Positions 52,476 to 60,945 of a stretch of 64,000 bases of DNA are shown in pieces. The stretch is from Pseudonocardia sp. EC080619-01 (lineage in GTDB: Bacteria > Actinomycetota > Actinomycetes > Mycobacteriales > Pseudonocardiaceae). Numbering within the stretch: position 1 is the stretch's first letter; each line of letters opens with the position of its first letter. The position numbers were made by a program, and so were the translations under genes. The notes below the pieces were generated by a model. It did not search any database, had not been told where the DNA came from, and saw only the letters and a list, made by a program, of their open reading frames with translations. The DNA is taken from NCBI RefSeq assembly GCF_001420995.1, contig NZ_CP012184.1:1844501-1908500 (forward strand), in the 5' to 3' direction.

Positions 52476-53411
52476 TCAGATCAGGTGTGCGCGCTTCCAC
52501 AGCGCCTCGGTCGGCCCGCCGACGACCTTCTGCTCCCGCAGGAACGGGACCAGCTTGCGCGCCGACCAGCGCAGCATCTCGTGGTGGTGCGGGTTGGCCA
52601 TGGCCGCCTTCCGGCCGACCGCCGGGTCGATCCCGACACTGCGGTACACGTCGGGGTGGATCAGGTTGCGCGCCACGACGTAGGCGATCCGTGCCGTGAG
52701 GTACCGCGCCCAGGCACGCTCGGCGTAGTTGGTCCTCGGCATGATCCGCTGCAGCTCCTCGCGGGCGTAGCGGACGTGCCGGGCCTCCTCCGTCACGTGG
52801 ATCTTGTTGATCATGCGGGAGAGCGGCTGGACGCGCTCGTCGCGCATCCCCTCGCGCTGCATCTGGTCGAGGATCTCCTCGACGTAGAGGGTCCCGGCGA
52901 ACATGGCGGGCCCGGTACCGATCGTCTTCATCAGACGGCCCTGCTCGTGGGTGAGCCGCCGGGGTGCGTAGTCCGGCACGCCGTAGCGCTCGGTCGCCTT
53001 CGCGAACATCATCGAGTGCCGGCACTCGTCGGCGATCTCGACCAGGGCGTACTGGATGTGCGCGCGGCGGGGGTCGCGGTCGTAGGCGTAGCGCAGCAGC
53101 ATCTGCATGAGGATCATCTCGAACCACAGCCCGATCCGGGCGACGCTGCAGAACTCGTGGATCGACAGGGTGATCCGCTGCTCCTCGGTCAGCCCGTCCC
53201 AGAGCGGGGTCCCGTAGAGCGACACGCGTTCCGGGACGATCCCGTACTTGCCCTCCACGAGCGGGGCGTCCCAGTCGATGTCGATCGACGGCTCGTAGGA
53301 CTTGTCGACGGAGCTGCGCAGCAGCCGTCGCGCGGTGTCCTCCCGGTCGGCCGGGTTCGCCTTGCTCCCCGTGCGACCATTCCGGCCGAGGACGTGTGCT
53401 GTTCCGGACAC
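52476..53411 (-). CDS. AurF-type di-iron oxygenase
   Basis: 311 residues from GTG 53411, with AAGGAGG six bases before it; a longer frame is rejected because it crosses the operators and the divergent gene. The ferritin-like core has two ExxH motifs, E129-C-R-H132 (EIADECRHSMMF) and E209-A-R-H212 (EEARHVRYAREEL), with further acidic ligands near E98 and E178/E179. These fit the AurF family, non-haem di-iron N-oxygenases that turn aryl amines into nitro compounds, and related desaturases. The substrate is unknown. It is divergent from tetR at 53467 and followed by the hydrolase. Confidence 0.85.
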   Translation of the reverse strand: MSGTAHVLGRNGRTGSKANPADREDTARRLLRSSVDKSYEPSIDIDWDAPLVEGKYGIVPERVSLYGTPLWDGLTEEQRITLSIHEFCSVARIGLWFEMILMQMLLRYAYDRDPRRAHIQYALVEIADECRHSMMFAKATERYGVPDYAPRRLTHEQGRLMKTIGTGPAMFAGTLYVEEILDQMQREGMRDERVQPLSRMINKIHVTEEARHVRYAREELQRIMPRTNYAERAWARYLTARIAYVVARNLIHPDVYRSVGIDPAVGRKAAMANPHHHEMLRWSARKLVPFLREQKVVGGPTEALWKRAHLI

Positions 53412-53426
53412 CGCAGCCTCCTTGCT

Positions 53427-53457
53427 GTTACCGCCGGTAACGGTTACCAGTGGTAAC
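53427..53457. promoter_or_regulatory. Twin TetR operators between AurF and TetR genes
   Basis: Two perfect palindromes of the form GTTACC-N3-GGTAAC lie at 53427-53441 and 53443-53457, centres 16 bases apart, in the 55-base divergent gap. The spacing of about 1.5 turns suits cooperative binding of two dimers. The adjacent TetR is the natural ligand. Confidence 0.85.
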
Positions 53458-53466
53458 GTGCCCCAC

Positions 53467-54162
53467 GTGGAGAGGGATGTCAAGCCGGACGCACGCGTCC
53501 GACGCCGGGAGGAACGCCGGGCCGAGATGGTCGACGCGGCCGTCGGAGCCATCCGCGAGCACGGACCCGGGGTCTCGGTCGCGCAGATCGCCGCCGCGGC
53601 GGGGATCACCAAACCCGTCCTGTACCGGCACTTCGCCGACCGGGCCGACCTGCAGCGCGCCGTGGGCGAGCACGCGGCGGAGATGCTCATGGAGCGCATC
53701 TCCCCCGTCCTCGCCATCGACGCGGAGCCGATCGAGCACGTCGCCGCGGTGATCGACGCCTTCCTCGGCATGATCGAGGACGAGCCGCACCTGTACCGGT
53801 TCGTGGTGTCCAACCCCGCCGAGCCGACGGCCGGTGCCGAGGTCGCCGAGGACGTCCGCGGCCGGATCGGCGCGGTCCTCACCACGCTGTTCGGGGAGCG
53901 GTTGCGCGCCGAGGGCCGCGACTCGGGCGGCGCCGAGGTCTGGGCCCACGGCCTGATCGGCATGGTCCAGTCGGCGGGCGACTGGTGGCTCGACCGGCGC
54001 ACGATGAGCCGGGAGGCGCTCACCAACTACCTGTCCGCGATCATCTGGGGCGGGATCGCCGGGGTCTCCGGGGTCGACTCGCCGACGGCGAACGCCGACA
54101 TCCTGCGGCTCGTCCCGGACCCGCACACCCCGACCGGCACCGACACCGGGAGCACCCCGTGA
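53467..54162 (+). CDS. TetR-family regulator of the AurF module
   Basis: About 231 residues from GTG 53467; GTG 53458, which abuts the operator, is an alternative. TetR_N domain with VAQIAAAAGITKPVLYRHF. The C-terminal domain (HVAAVIDAFLGMIEDEPHLY, GAEVWAHGLIGMVQSAGDWW) resembles the TetR/TetR_C group of fatty-acid or aromatic sensing repressors. It should bind the two operators immediately upstream and so control the oxygenase, the hydrolase and itself. Its stop overlaps the next start by four bases. Confidence 0.9.
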   Translation: MERDVKPDARVRRREERRAEMVDAAVGAIREHGPGVSVAQIAAAAGITKPVLYRHFADRADLQRAVGEHAAEMLMERISPVLAIDAEPIEHVAAVIDAFLGMIEDEPHLYRFVVSNPAEPTAGAEVAEDVRGRIGAVLTTLFGERLRAEGRDSGGAEVWAHGLIGMVQSAGDWWLDRRTMSREALTNYLSAIIWGGIAGVSGVDSPTANADILRLVPDPHTPTGTDTGSTP

Positions 54163-54473
54163 GCGACGACGACGAGGGCTACCGCGGGCCGGCCGAGCTG
54201 GTCGTCGACGGGGAGACGCTGGCCGTCGAGGTCCTGCTCGACGCGCGGCACGAACCGTTCGACGGCCGCATGCACTGGTCGGGCCGGGTGCTCGCGCACC
54301 CCCGGCTGACCGAGCTACTGGGCACCGGCGGCGGCCGGGCCGAGGTGCGGACGCCAGGGCACTCCGCGGTCGGCGCGCTCTCCGAGCCGGACCCCTGGGA
54401 CCGGTTCCGGATCACCGGGACCGGCCCGCCGCCGTTCCCCCTGGACGATCCACCCCCGCCCGCGAGCGACTGA
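54159..54473 (+). CDS. DUF4873-like protein
   Basis: 104 residues from GTG 54159, coupled to tetR by a GTGA overlap. The sequence GYRGPAELVVDGETLAVEVLLDARHEPFDGRMHWSGRV matches the style of DUF4873, a beta-rich domain found alone or fused to flavin monooxygenases in actinobacteria. A Pro-rich C terminus follows. Function unknown; co-expression with the AurF-type enzyme suggests an accessory part. Confidence 0.75.
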   Translation: MSDDDEGYRGPAELVVDGETLAVEVLLDARHEPFDGRMHWSGRVLAHPRLTELLGTGGGRAEVRTPGHSAVGALSEPDPWDRFRITGTGPPPFPLDDPPPPASD

Positions 54474-54494
54474 GCGGGACCCCGCCACACACGC

Positions 54495-54530
54495 CGACGG
54501 GCCCGGTCCCTCGCGGAACCGGGCCCGTCG
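54495..54530. terminator. Bidirectional hairpin
   Basis: Perfect 13-bp arms (54495-54507 with 54518-54530) and a 10-base loop, between the convergent stops at 54473 and 54561. Confidence 0.85.
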
Positions 54531-54560
54531 ACCACGCCCCGGAGGACGTGTCACACGTCG

Positions 54561-54791
54561 TCAGCCGCCGAGGCCGAACCCGACCTTGCGCTCCTCCGAC
54601 GGGCCGATCTCCACGTACGAGATCCGCGCGACCGGAACGACGAACCGGTTGCCCTGGTCGTCGGTGAGGTCCAGCAGGCCGTCGTCGGACTTCATCGCCC
54701 CGCTCACCAGCTGGGCGACCTCGTCCGGGGTGCGGTCGCTGGACACCACGAGCTCCCGCGGCGTCTCCGCGATGCCGATCTTGACCTTCAC
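54561..54791 (-). CDS. DUF3107 protein (Rv3208A/TB9.4 type)
   Basis: 76 residues from GTG 54791 with GGGAGGT eight bases upstream; a start eight codons earlier is less likely. KVKIGIAETPRELVVSSD and NRFVVPVARISYVEIGP are the conserved DUF3107 segments. It is a small beta-rich cytoplasmic protein of unknown role, conserved in actinobacteria in exactly this neighbourhood. Confidence 0.93.
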   Translation of the reverse strand: MKVKIGIAETPRELVVSSDRTPDEVAQLVSGAMKSDDGLLDLTDDQGNRFVVPVARISYVEIGPSEERKVGFGLGG

Positions 54792-54852
54792 CGGTAGGAC
54801 CTCCCGATCCGTCACCTCGTGCTCTTGCGGACGCCAGGCTAGTCGAAACCGC

Positions 54853-55509
54853 TCAGGACAGCCCGAGCCTGCTCATCCGCTTCCCGTGCGCCGACTGCAC
54901 CGTCTTGATCAGGCCGGCGACGCCGCCCTTCTCGCCGGAGCCCAGGACGATGAACTCGGCCAGCTCGTCGCGCTCGGCGACCACCCGCTGGGCGTGCGTG
55001 ACGGCCTCGCCGAGCAGCCGCCTGCCCCACAGCGCCAGCCGGTCGCGCTGGTGCGGGTTCGCCTCGCAGGCCGCCTGCACCTCCCGCTCGGCGAAGGCCG
55101 AGTGCCCGGTGTCGGCGAGCACCCGCCGGACGAGCTCACCCGTGGCGGGGTCCACCCAGCCCGCGACCTCGCGGTAGAAGTCGGCACCCAGGCCGTCCCC
55201 GAGATAGGCCTTGACCAGCGACTCCAGCCAGCTCCGCGGCGCGGTCGACGCGTGGTAGCTGTCGATCAGCGCGACGAACGGCGCCATCGCGTCCGCGACA
55301 CCGATCCGGGCCCCGCCGAGGTGCTCCTCGATCAGCCGGAAGTGGCCGATCTCCGCGGCGGCCATCGTGGAGAGCTGGGCCCGGCCGGCGAGGGTCGGTG
55401 CCGCCCGCGCGTCCTCGGCCAGCCGGTCGAACGCGGAAAGCTCGCCGTAGGCCAGGACGCCGAGCAGCTCGACGGTCGCCGCGGCCGGCCCGTCGGCATC
55501 GGAGGTCAT
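54853..55509 (-). CDS. Ferritin-like fold protein (MiaE-like)
   Basis: 218 residues, almost all alpha-helical. Acidic/His residues typical of a di-iron bundle are visible in VLAYGELSAFDRL, AAAEIGHFRLIEEHL (ExxH) and SAFAEREVQAACE. It resembles the Rv3210c-type proteins related to the tRNA hydroxylase MiaE. Substrate unknown; oxidation of a tRNA or small molecule is possible. It is divergent from the DEAD-box gene. Confidence 0.85.
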   Translation of the reverse strand: MTSDADGPAAATVELLGVLAYGELSAFDRLAEDARAAPTLAGRAQLSTMAAAEIGHFRLIEEHLGGARIGVADAMAPFVALIDSYHASTAPRSWLESLVKAYLGDGLGADFYREVAGWVDPATGELVRRVLADTGHSAFAEREVQAACEANPHQRDRLALWGRRLLGEAVTHAQRVVAERDELAEFIVLGSGEKGGVAGLIKTVQSAHGKRMSRLGLS

Positions 55510-55870
55510 GGCGCCACCCTAACCGGACGAGCCGGACCGTCCGGGCCACGTCACGGACGGTGGCGCGAGGCATCTCACGACCCGCTGCGGGCCCGGCGTG
55601 TCGTGCGCGACGGAACGGCCGGGTACCATGCGGGGAGCGCGTCTCCGGTATGCGGCGGACGTGCCCACCGCGCGGGATCCGGGTAACGGGGCGGGCGGGC
55701 CGCGGGACACGGCTGACCACCAGCTGCTGCGGCCGGCCACATCTCACCGGGACCCGCACCCGAACTGGTGCGCGCAGCGCCTCGGCGGCTCTCCCGCCCG
55801 GTCCCACACGGACCCGGTGCCGGTCGACGAGCCACGCCACGGCTCCTGTGCGCGGAGAGAGGCGATCACC
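55510..55870 (+). other. Long leader/intergenic region before the DEAD-box helicase gene
   Basis: 361 bases without a gene I can support, though the helicase frame stays open through most of it without conserved sequence. TACCAT at 55623-55628 may be a -10 element, implying a 5' leader of roughly 240 bases. Long leaders are common in RhlE/CsdA-type RNA helicase genes, where they serve temperature or feedback control. No clear riboswitch or hairpin stands out. Confidence 0.4.
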
Positions 55871-57583
55871 CTGTCCGTTTCCGCAGACAGCCCCGACACC
55901 ACCCCCGACGGCGACACGGCCGACCCCGGCTTCCTCGCCACCGGCATCACCGCCACCGAGGCGCCCGAGGGCGTCACCAACCCCGGCGGCGAGAAGCTCC
56001 CCCCGACCTTCGCCGAGCTCGGCGTCCGCCCCGAGATCGTCTCCGCCCTCGCGGAGAACGACATCGTCCGGACCTTTGCGATCCAGGAGCTGACCCTCCC
56101 GCTCGCGCTGGACGGCGAGGACGTCATCGGCCAGGCCCGCACCGGCACCGGCAAGACGCTCGGTTTCGGCGTCCCGATGCTCCAGCGGATCACCCCGCCC
56201 GGTGAGCAGCCGGCCGCCACCGCCGAGGGCGAGGCCGCCGACCGCACCAAGGACGTGCCGCAGGCGCTCGTCGTCGTCCCGACCCGCGAGCTGTGCGTGC
56301 AGGTCGCCCGGGACATCGCCGCGGCGGGCAAGAACCTCGGCGTCCGCGTCGTCGCGATCTACGGCGGCCGCGCCTACGAGCCGCAGCTCGAGGCCCTCCG
56401 CAAGGGCGTCGACGTCATCGTCGGCACCCCGGGCCGGCTGCTCGACCTCGCCGAGCAGCGCCACCTGGTGCTCGGCCGGGTCAAGGCGCTGGTCCTCGAC
56501 GAGGCCGACGAGATGCTGGACCTCGGGTTCCTGCCCGACGTCGAGCGGATCCTGCGCATGCTCCCCGAGCAGCGCCACACCATGCTGTTCTCGGCCACCA
56601 TGCCGGGCCCGATCGTGCAGCTGTCTCGGGCGTTCCTCACCCGGCCGACGCACATCCGCGCGGAGGAGGCCGACCAGGGCTCCATCCACGAGCGCACCAA
56701 GCAGCTCGTCTACCGCGCGCACGCGATGGACAAGGTCGAGCTGGTCACCCGGGTGTTGCAGGCCAAGGACCGCGGCCTGTCGATGATCTTCACCCGGACC
56801 AAGCGGACCGCCCAGCGGGTCGCCGACGACCTCGCCGAGCGCGGGTTCGCCGCGGCCGCGGTGCACGGTGACCTCGGCCAGGGCGCCCGCGAGCAGGCGC
56901 TGCGCGCGTTCCGGGCGGAGAAGGTCGACGTCCTGGTCGCGACGGACGTCGCCGCGCGCGGCATCGACGTCACCGGCGTCACCCACGTCGTCAACTACCA
57001 GTGCCCGGAGGACTCGAAGACCTACGTGCACCGGATCGGCCGCACCGGCCGCGCCGGGCGCGAGGGCGTCGCCGTCACCCTGGTCGACTGGGACGAGATC
57101 CCCCGCTGGAAGCTCATCTCGGAGGACCTGAACCTGGGGATGCCGGAGCCGGTCGAGACCTACTCGACCTCCGACCATCTGTTCACCGACCTGGACATCC
57201 CGACCGACTCGACCGGGCGGCTCCCGCTGTCCGCGCGCACCCGGGCCGGGCTCGACGCCGAGTACATCGACGCCGAGGGCGACCACGGGTCGAAGAAGCA
57301 GCATGGCGGGCGTCCGGCACGCGACGGCGCCGGCGACGACGGCGGACGCCGTCCGCGCAAGCGCCGTGCCCGGACCCGGACCCGCGGCGGGGTGGCGGTC
57401 GACGCCTCCTCCGAGCAGGGCCAGGGCGAGGGGGCCGCCCCGCAGAACGGGCCCGGCTCCGACGGTGGGGCGGAGGCCGGCGGCGACGGCAAGCCGCGCC
57501 GTCGTCGTCGCCGTGGCGGCGCCCGGCGCCGCTCGGACTCCGGCGACGGATCCACCGGCGACTCCGACGCCGCCGCCAGCTGA
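55871..57583 (+). CDS. DEAD-box RNA helicase RhlE-like
   Basis: About 570 residues. Q motif TFAIQELTLPLAL, motif I ARTGTGKT (about 89-96), PTREL, DEAD, SAT, and motif VI HRIGRTGRAGR are all present. The C-terminal 110 residues are Arg/Gly/Asp-rich (RRPRKRRARTRTRGG, then RRRRRRGGARRRS), typical of RNA-binding tails. It remodels RNA in cold adaptation, ribosome assembly and decay. The start is uncertain: CTG 55871 has GGAGAGAGG eight bases before it and fits family N termini, while ATG/GTG codons lie only much further upstream. It is the Rv3211 equivalent. Confidence 0.92.
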   Translation: MSVSADSPDTTPDGDTADPGFLATGITATEAPEGVTNPGGEKLPPTFAELGVRPEIVSALAENDIVRTFAIQELTLPLALDGEDVIGQARTGTGKTLGFGVPMLQRITPPGEQPAATAEGEAADRTKDVPQALVVVPTRELCVQVARDIAAAGKNLGVRVVAIYGGRAYEPQLEALRKGVDVIVGTPGRLLDLAEQRHLVLGRVKALVLDEADEMLDLGFLPDVERILRMLPEQRHTMLFSATMPGPIVQLSRAFLTRPTHIRAEEADQGSIHERTKQLVYRAHAMDKVELVTRVLQAKDRGLSMIFTRTKRTAQRVADDLAERGFAAAAVHGDLGQGAREQALRAFRAEKVDVLVATDVAARGIDVTGVTHVVNYQCPEDSKTYVHRIGRTGRAGREGVAVTLVDWDEIPRWKLISEDLNLGMPEPVETYSTSDHLFTDLDIPTDSTGRLPLSARTRAGLDAEYIDAEGDHGSKKQHGGRPARDGAGDDGGRRPRKRRARTRTRGGVAVDASSEQGQGEGAAPQNGPGSDGGAEAGGDGKPRRRRRRGGARRRSDSGDGSTGDSDAAAS

Positions 57584-57598
57584 CGGTCCCCCACACGC

Positions 57599-58864
57599 GT
57601 GCTGCGCCCGCGGGACCCGCGACCCGGACGTCTGCCCTGGTCGCGGACACCGGCCGAACGACGCCACCGCGGCGACCTCCTGGTCGCCGCGGTGCTCGTC
57701 CTGCTGCTCGGCGGCGGAGCCGTGCTCTACGGCGTGCAGAGTCCCGCCGCGAACACCGAGTCCGTCCCGGCCACGGCCGCGCCGGCGCCACCCCCGCCCG
57801 CGGGGGCGGTGCCCGCGTCCTTCACCGAGCTGTGGCGGGCCGCCAGCCCGGGGACACCGGTCCCGCTCGTCGCCGGTGACGGCGTCGTCGTGGCCGAGGG
57901 GTCCCGGATCTCCGGCCGCGACGCCACCACCGGACAGGAACGGTGGAGCTACACCCGCGACCTGCCGCTGTGCACCACCGGCCTGGCCGACGGCCGGGTG
58001 CTGGCGCTCTACCGCAACGACGAGTACTGCTCCGAGCTCAGCACCCTCGGTCCGGACACCGGCCTGCGCGGGCCGACCCGCACCCTCGACACCCGCCCCG
58101 GTACCCGCCTGATCGGCCAGGACCCGGTGCTCGCCACCGGGCAGGACTACGCCGAGACGTTCCGCTCCGACCTCGTCCGGACCGCCGAGTACGGCACGGT
58201 CCGCGCGCAGGAGGAGCCCGGCGACCAGCCACGGGCCGGCTGCACGTACCTCTCCTTCGCGGCGGCCCGCGACCGGGCCGGCGTGCTCGAGCGCTGCCCC
58301 GGCCAGGCCACCGAACGACTGTCGGTGATCCGGCCCAGCGGGACCGACGGCGACCGGCCCGTCTTCGACTCGTCGGCCGAGATCGGGACCGACGGCGCGC
58401 AGCTGGTCGCGGTCTCCCCCGAGCGGTCCGCGGTGCTGCTGCCGGGCGTCCCGCGGCTGGCGCTCTACGACCGCGGCGGCCGCAAGACCGGCGAGTTCCC
58501 GGTCGCCACCGGCCCCCGGATCACCGCGCCCGCCGACGGCGTGGCCCGCACCTCCTCCGACGACGCGCGGCGCTACTGGTGGACCGGCAGTGCCACCGTC
58601 GCGCTCGACACCGGCACCCTGCAGCCGCTCTGGTCGGTGCCCGGCACGCTCGGCCCCGGTACCCGCTACGGCGACCGGCTGCTCGTCCCGGTCCCCGGCG
58701 GCCTCGCCGACGTCGATCCCGGCACCGGCTCGGCCGGGCGCACGGTGCCCGTCGACCGCGCGGGCTGGACCGGCCCCGTGCAGGTCACGGCGCAGGGCGG
58801 GCTGCTCGCCGAGCTGCGCGGCGATCAGGTCGTCCTCCTGGGTCCGTCCGCCTCCTTGCCTTAG
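57599..58864 (+). CDS. Membrane-anchored PQQ-like beta-propeller protein (Rv3212-like)
   Basis: 421 residues from GTG. A basic N terminus, then one membrane helix (about 26-46) and a Pro/Ala linker. The rest is a repeated beta-strand domain of the PQQ type (GDGVVVAEGSRISGRDATTGQERWSY, GSATVALDTGTLQPLWSVPG). Four Cys in the middle (LPLCTT, DEYCSE, AGCTYL, LERCPG) could make disulfides outside the membrane. The same gene follows rhlE in mycobacteria; its role is unknown. It begins 15 bases after the helicase stop. Confidence 0.85.
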   Translation: MLRPRDPRPGRLPWSRTPAERRHRGDLLVAAVLVLLLGGGAVLYGVQSPAANTESVPATAAPAPPPPAGAVPASFTELWRAASPGTPVPLVAGDGVVVAEGSRISGRDATTGQERWSYTRDLPLCTTGLADGRVLALYRNDEYCSELSTLGPDTGLRGPTRTLDTRPGTRLIGQDPVLATGQDYAETFRSDLVRTAEYGTVRAQEEPGDQPRAGCTYLSFAAARDRAGVLERCPGQATERLSVIRPSGTDGDRPVFDSSAEIGTDGAQLVAVSPERSAVLLPGVPRLALYDRGGRKTGEFPVATGPRITAPADGVARTSSDDARRYWWTGSATVALDTGTLQPLWSVPGTLGPGTRYGDRLLVPVPGGLADVDPGTGSAGRTVPVDRAGWTGPVQVTAQGGLLAELRGDQVVLLGPSASLP

Positions 58865-58893
58865 TGTCCGAGACACTAGTACCTTCGACACTA
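58862..58893. promoter_or_regulatory. PadR operator region
   Basis: TAGTGTCCGAGACACTA (58862-58878) is a perfect 7-3-7 palindrome and its right half GACACTA recurs at 58887-58893, ending in the padR start codon. Binding there would block transcription and translation of padR, as in autoregulated PadR systems. Confidence 0.65.
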
Positions 58894-59501
58894 TGACGCG
58901 GCGGTCCGGGCTGGCTCTCGCCGTCCTCTCCCTGCTCACCGAGGAGCCGATGCACCCGTACCGGATGCAGCAGCTCATCCGGGAGCGGGGCAAGGACGAC
59001 GTGGTCAACGTCGGGCAGCGGTCACAGCTCTACAAGACGATCGACCGTCTCGCGCGCGACGGCCTGATCACCGAGCACGCGACCGAGCGGGAGACCGCCC
59101 GCCCGGAACGCACCCTCTACACGGTCACCGACGCCGGTCGCGAGACCGCGGCGGACTGGACCCGGGAGATGCTGGCCGCGCCGCGGCCGGAGTTCCCCGA
59201 GTTCGTCGTCGGGCTCGCGCACCTCGCCCAGCTCCGCCCGGCCGACGCGGCCCGCGCACTGGACACCCGTCTCGACGGGCTGCGCCGGCGCCTCGCGGCC
59301 TCGCGGGCGAGCCACGAGGCGGTCGAGGGGTTCCTTCCCCGCGTCGTCGTCGTGGAGCTGGAGTACGCCATCACGATGCTGGAGGCGGAGACGGCCTGGG
59401 TCGCCGCTCTCGTCGACGACGTGCGCGGCGGACGCCTGACCTGGGACCGCGAGGAGCTGCGCCGGTTCGCGCAGCGCCTCGGACAGTCCGGCGACGCCTG
59501 A
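58893..59501 (+). CDS. PadR-family transcriptional regulator
   Basis: 202 residues from ATG 58893. The winged-helix N-terminal domain reads ALAVLSLLTEEPMHPYRMQQ, with the wing in RTLYTVTDAG. The C-terminal helical dimerisation arm (about 110-190) includes EAVEGFLPRVVVVELEYAITML. PadR proteins repress drug or phenolic-acid genes until a ligand binds. The FAD monooxygenase 83 bases downstream on the same strand is the probable target. Confidence 0.9.
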   Translation: MTRRSGLALAVLSLLTEEPMHPYRMQQLIRERGKDDVVNVGQRSQLYKTIDRLARDGLITEHATERETARPERTLYTVTDAGRETAADWTREMLAAPRPEFPEFVVGLAHLAQLRPADAARALDTRLDGLRRRLAASRASHEAVEGFLPRVVVVELEYAITMLEAETAWVAALVDDVRGGRLTWDREELRRFAQRLGQSGDA

Positions 59502-59584
59502 GGTCCCCGACCACCACGGCCCACCACGGCCCGTCGCACCCGCGACCGGCCGCGACCACACCTGTCCTCGTCCGGAGGTCCGTC

Positions 59585-60928
59585 ATGTCCTTCCGAGTCA
59601 TCGTCGCCGGAGCCGGTACCGGCGGCCTCTGCCTGGCGCAGGGTCTGCGCCGGGCCGGCATCGACGTCGTCGTGCTGGAGCGCGACGGCGGTCCGCGGGC
59701 CGCCGGGCTGCGCGGCTACCGGGTCGGGATCTCCCCGAACGGGGCCCGCGCGCTGCGTGCCTGCCTCGCCCCGGAGCTGTACGCGGTGTTCGAGGCGAGC
59801 ACCGGCGAGCCCTACACGCGGCTGCTGATGTGCACCGAGCGGTACCACCGGCTCCTGGCGGTCCCGTTCGCCGAGATGCCCGGCGGCGGGAGCGACGAGC
59901 ACAACGTCAGCCGGGCCACGCTGCGCCAGGTGCTGCTCACCGGCATCACCGACGCGGTGGCCTGGGGCAGGCCGGTCACCGGCTACGAGCTGCGTCCCGA
60001 CGGGCGGGTCACCGTGCACGCCGGCGGCGGCGATCCGGTCACCGGCGATCTGCTGGTCGGGGCGGACGGGGCCGGTTCGCCCGTCCGGCGGCGGTTCCTC
60101 CCCGGCGCCGGGCACACGTCCACCGGGCTGGTCGCGATCGGCGGGAAGGCCCCGCTCGACGCGGCCGCCACGGCCCTGCTCCCGGACGGCGACGTCCACG
60201 GGATGGCGCTGATGTTCGACCGCCACGGCGGGATGGGCATCAGCCACGTGATGCGGATGCGGTGGGACGACGATCACGTCCCCCGGCCCGGGATCGCTCC
60301 GGCGCACGCCGCGGCGCTGCACGGGTGGGAGGGCCTGGCCGGCGACCCGACGACCGACTTCGTGTCGTGGGGCGTGACCGTCCCGCACACCCGGTTCCCC
60401 GGCGGGATGACCTCCTCCACGGACGGCTTTGCTCTGCTCACCCATGCGCGCCGGGTCACCGACGGCTGGGATCCGCGCTGGCACGAGCTGCTGGAACGTT
60501 CGGACCCGGCGTCGGCGATCACGATCGACATCCGTACCTCGGACCCGCTACCGGAGTGGGAGCCCGGACCCGTCACGCTGCTCGGCGACGCCGCGCACAC
60601 CATGCCCCCGGGCCGCGGCGCCGGGGCCAACACCGCGCTGCGCGACGCCCGCGAGCTGTGCGAGCGCCTCGTCCGGGTCCGTGACGGCGAGCTGGGGCTC
60701 CGCGAGGCCGTCGGCGGGTACGAGTCATTGATGCGGCGCTACTCGGCGCTCGCCGTCCGGGAGTCGCTGGAGTTCATGAACGACGGGGCCGCGTCGCGCG
60801 GGCCGGTCGCGCGGGCCCTCGGGACGGCCGGCACGCGGGCCGGGATGCGGCTGGTCGACCGGGTCCCGGTGCTGCGCAGGCGGATGATCCGCGACATGCA
60901 GCGGGTGCGGGACTCCGAGCTCGTCTGA
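59585..60928 (+). CDS. FAD-dependent aromatic monooxygenase
   Basis: 447 residues. The GxGxxG FAD motif is VIVAGAGTGGLCLAQGLRRAG at the start, DLLVGADGAGSPVRR is the DG motif, and LLGDAAHTMPPGRGAGANTA is the GD motif of group A flavoprotein hydroxylases. Length is normal. It uses NAD(P)H and oxygen to hydroxylate or epoxidise an aromatic substrate that cannot be named. Codons at 60425-60442 (GFALLT) contain the rare-codon 15-base word noted in the findings. Confidence 0.9.
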   Translation: MSFRVIVAGAGTGGLCLAQGLRRAGIDVVVLERDGGPRAAGLRGYRVGISPNGARALRACLAPELYAVFEASTGEPYTRLLMCTERYHRLLAVPFAEMPGGGSDEHNVSRATLRQVLLTGITDAVAWGRPVTGYELRPDGRVTVHAGGGDPVTGDLLVGADGAGSPVRRRFLPGAGHTSTGLVAIGGKAPLDAAATALLPDGDVHGMALMFDRHGGMGISHVMRMRWDDDHVPRPGIAPAHAAALHGWEGLAGDPTTDFVSWGVTVPHTRFPGGMTSSTDGFALLTHARRVTDGWDPRWHELLERSDPASAITIDIRTSDPLPEWEPGPVTLLGDAAHTMPPGRGAGANTALRDARELCERLVRVRDGELGLREAVGGYESLMRRYSALAVRESLEFMNDGAASRGPVARALGTAGTRAGMRLVDRVPVLRRRMIRDMQRVRDSELV

Positions 60929-60945
60929 GCACCCGTCCGGCCGGG

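Noticed and set aside
55136..59008. 1290-codon minus-strand frame opposite the DEAD-box and PQQ-like genes
   Set aside because: Low-complexity Arg/Gly/Ala/Val product; both sense genes have full motif sets.
11700..60450. The recurrent 15-base word as a Chi site for AdnAB
   Set aside because: Mycobacterial AdnAB is not known to respond to Chi, and five copies in 64 kb with mixed context do not show it; kept only as an unexplained word.
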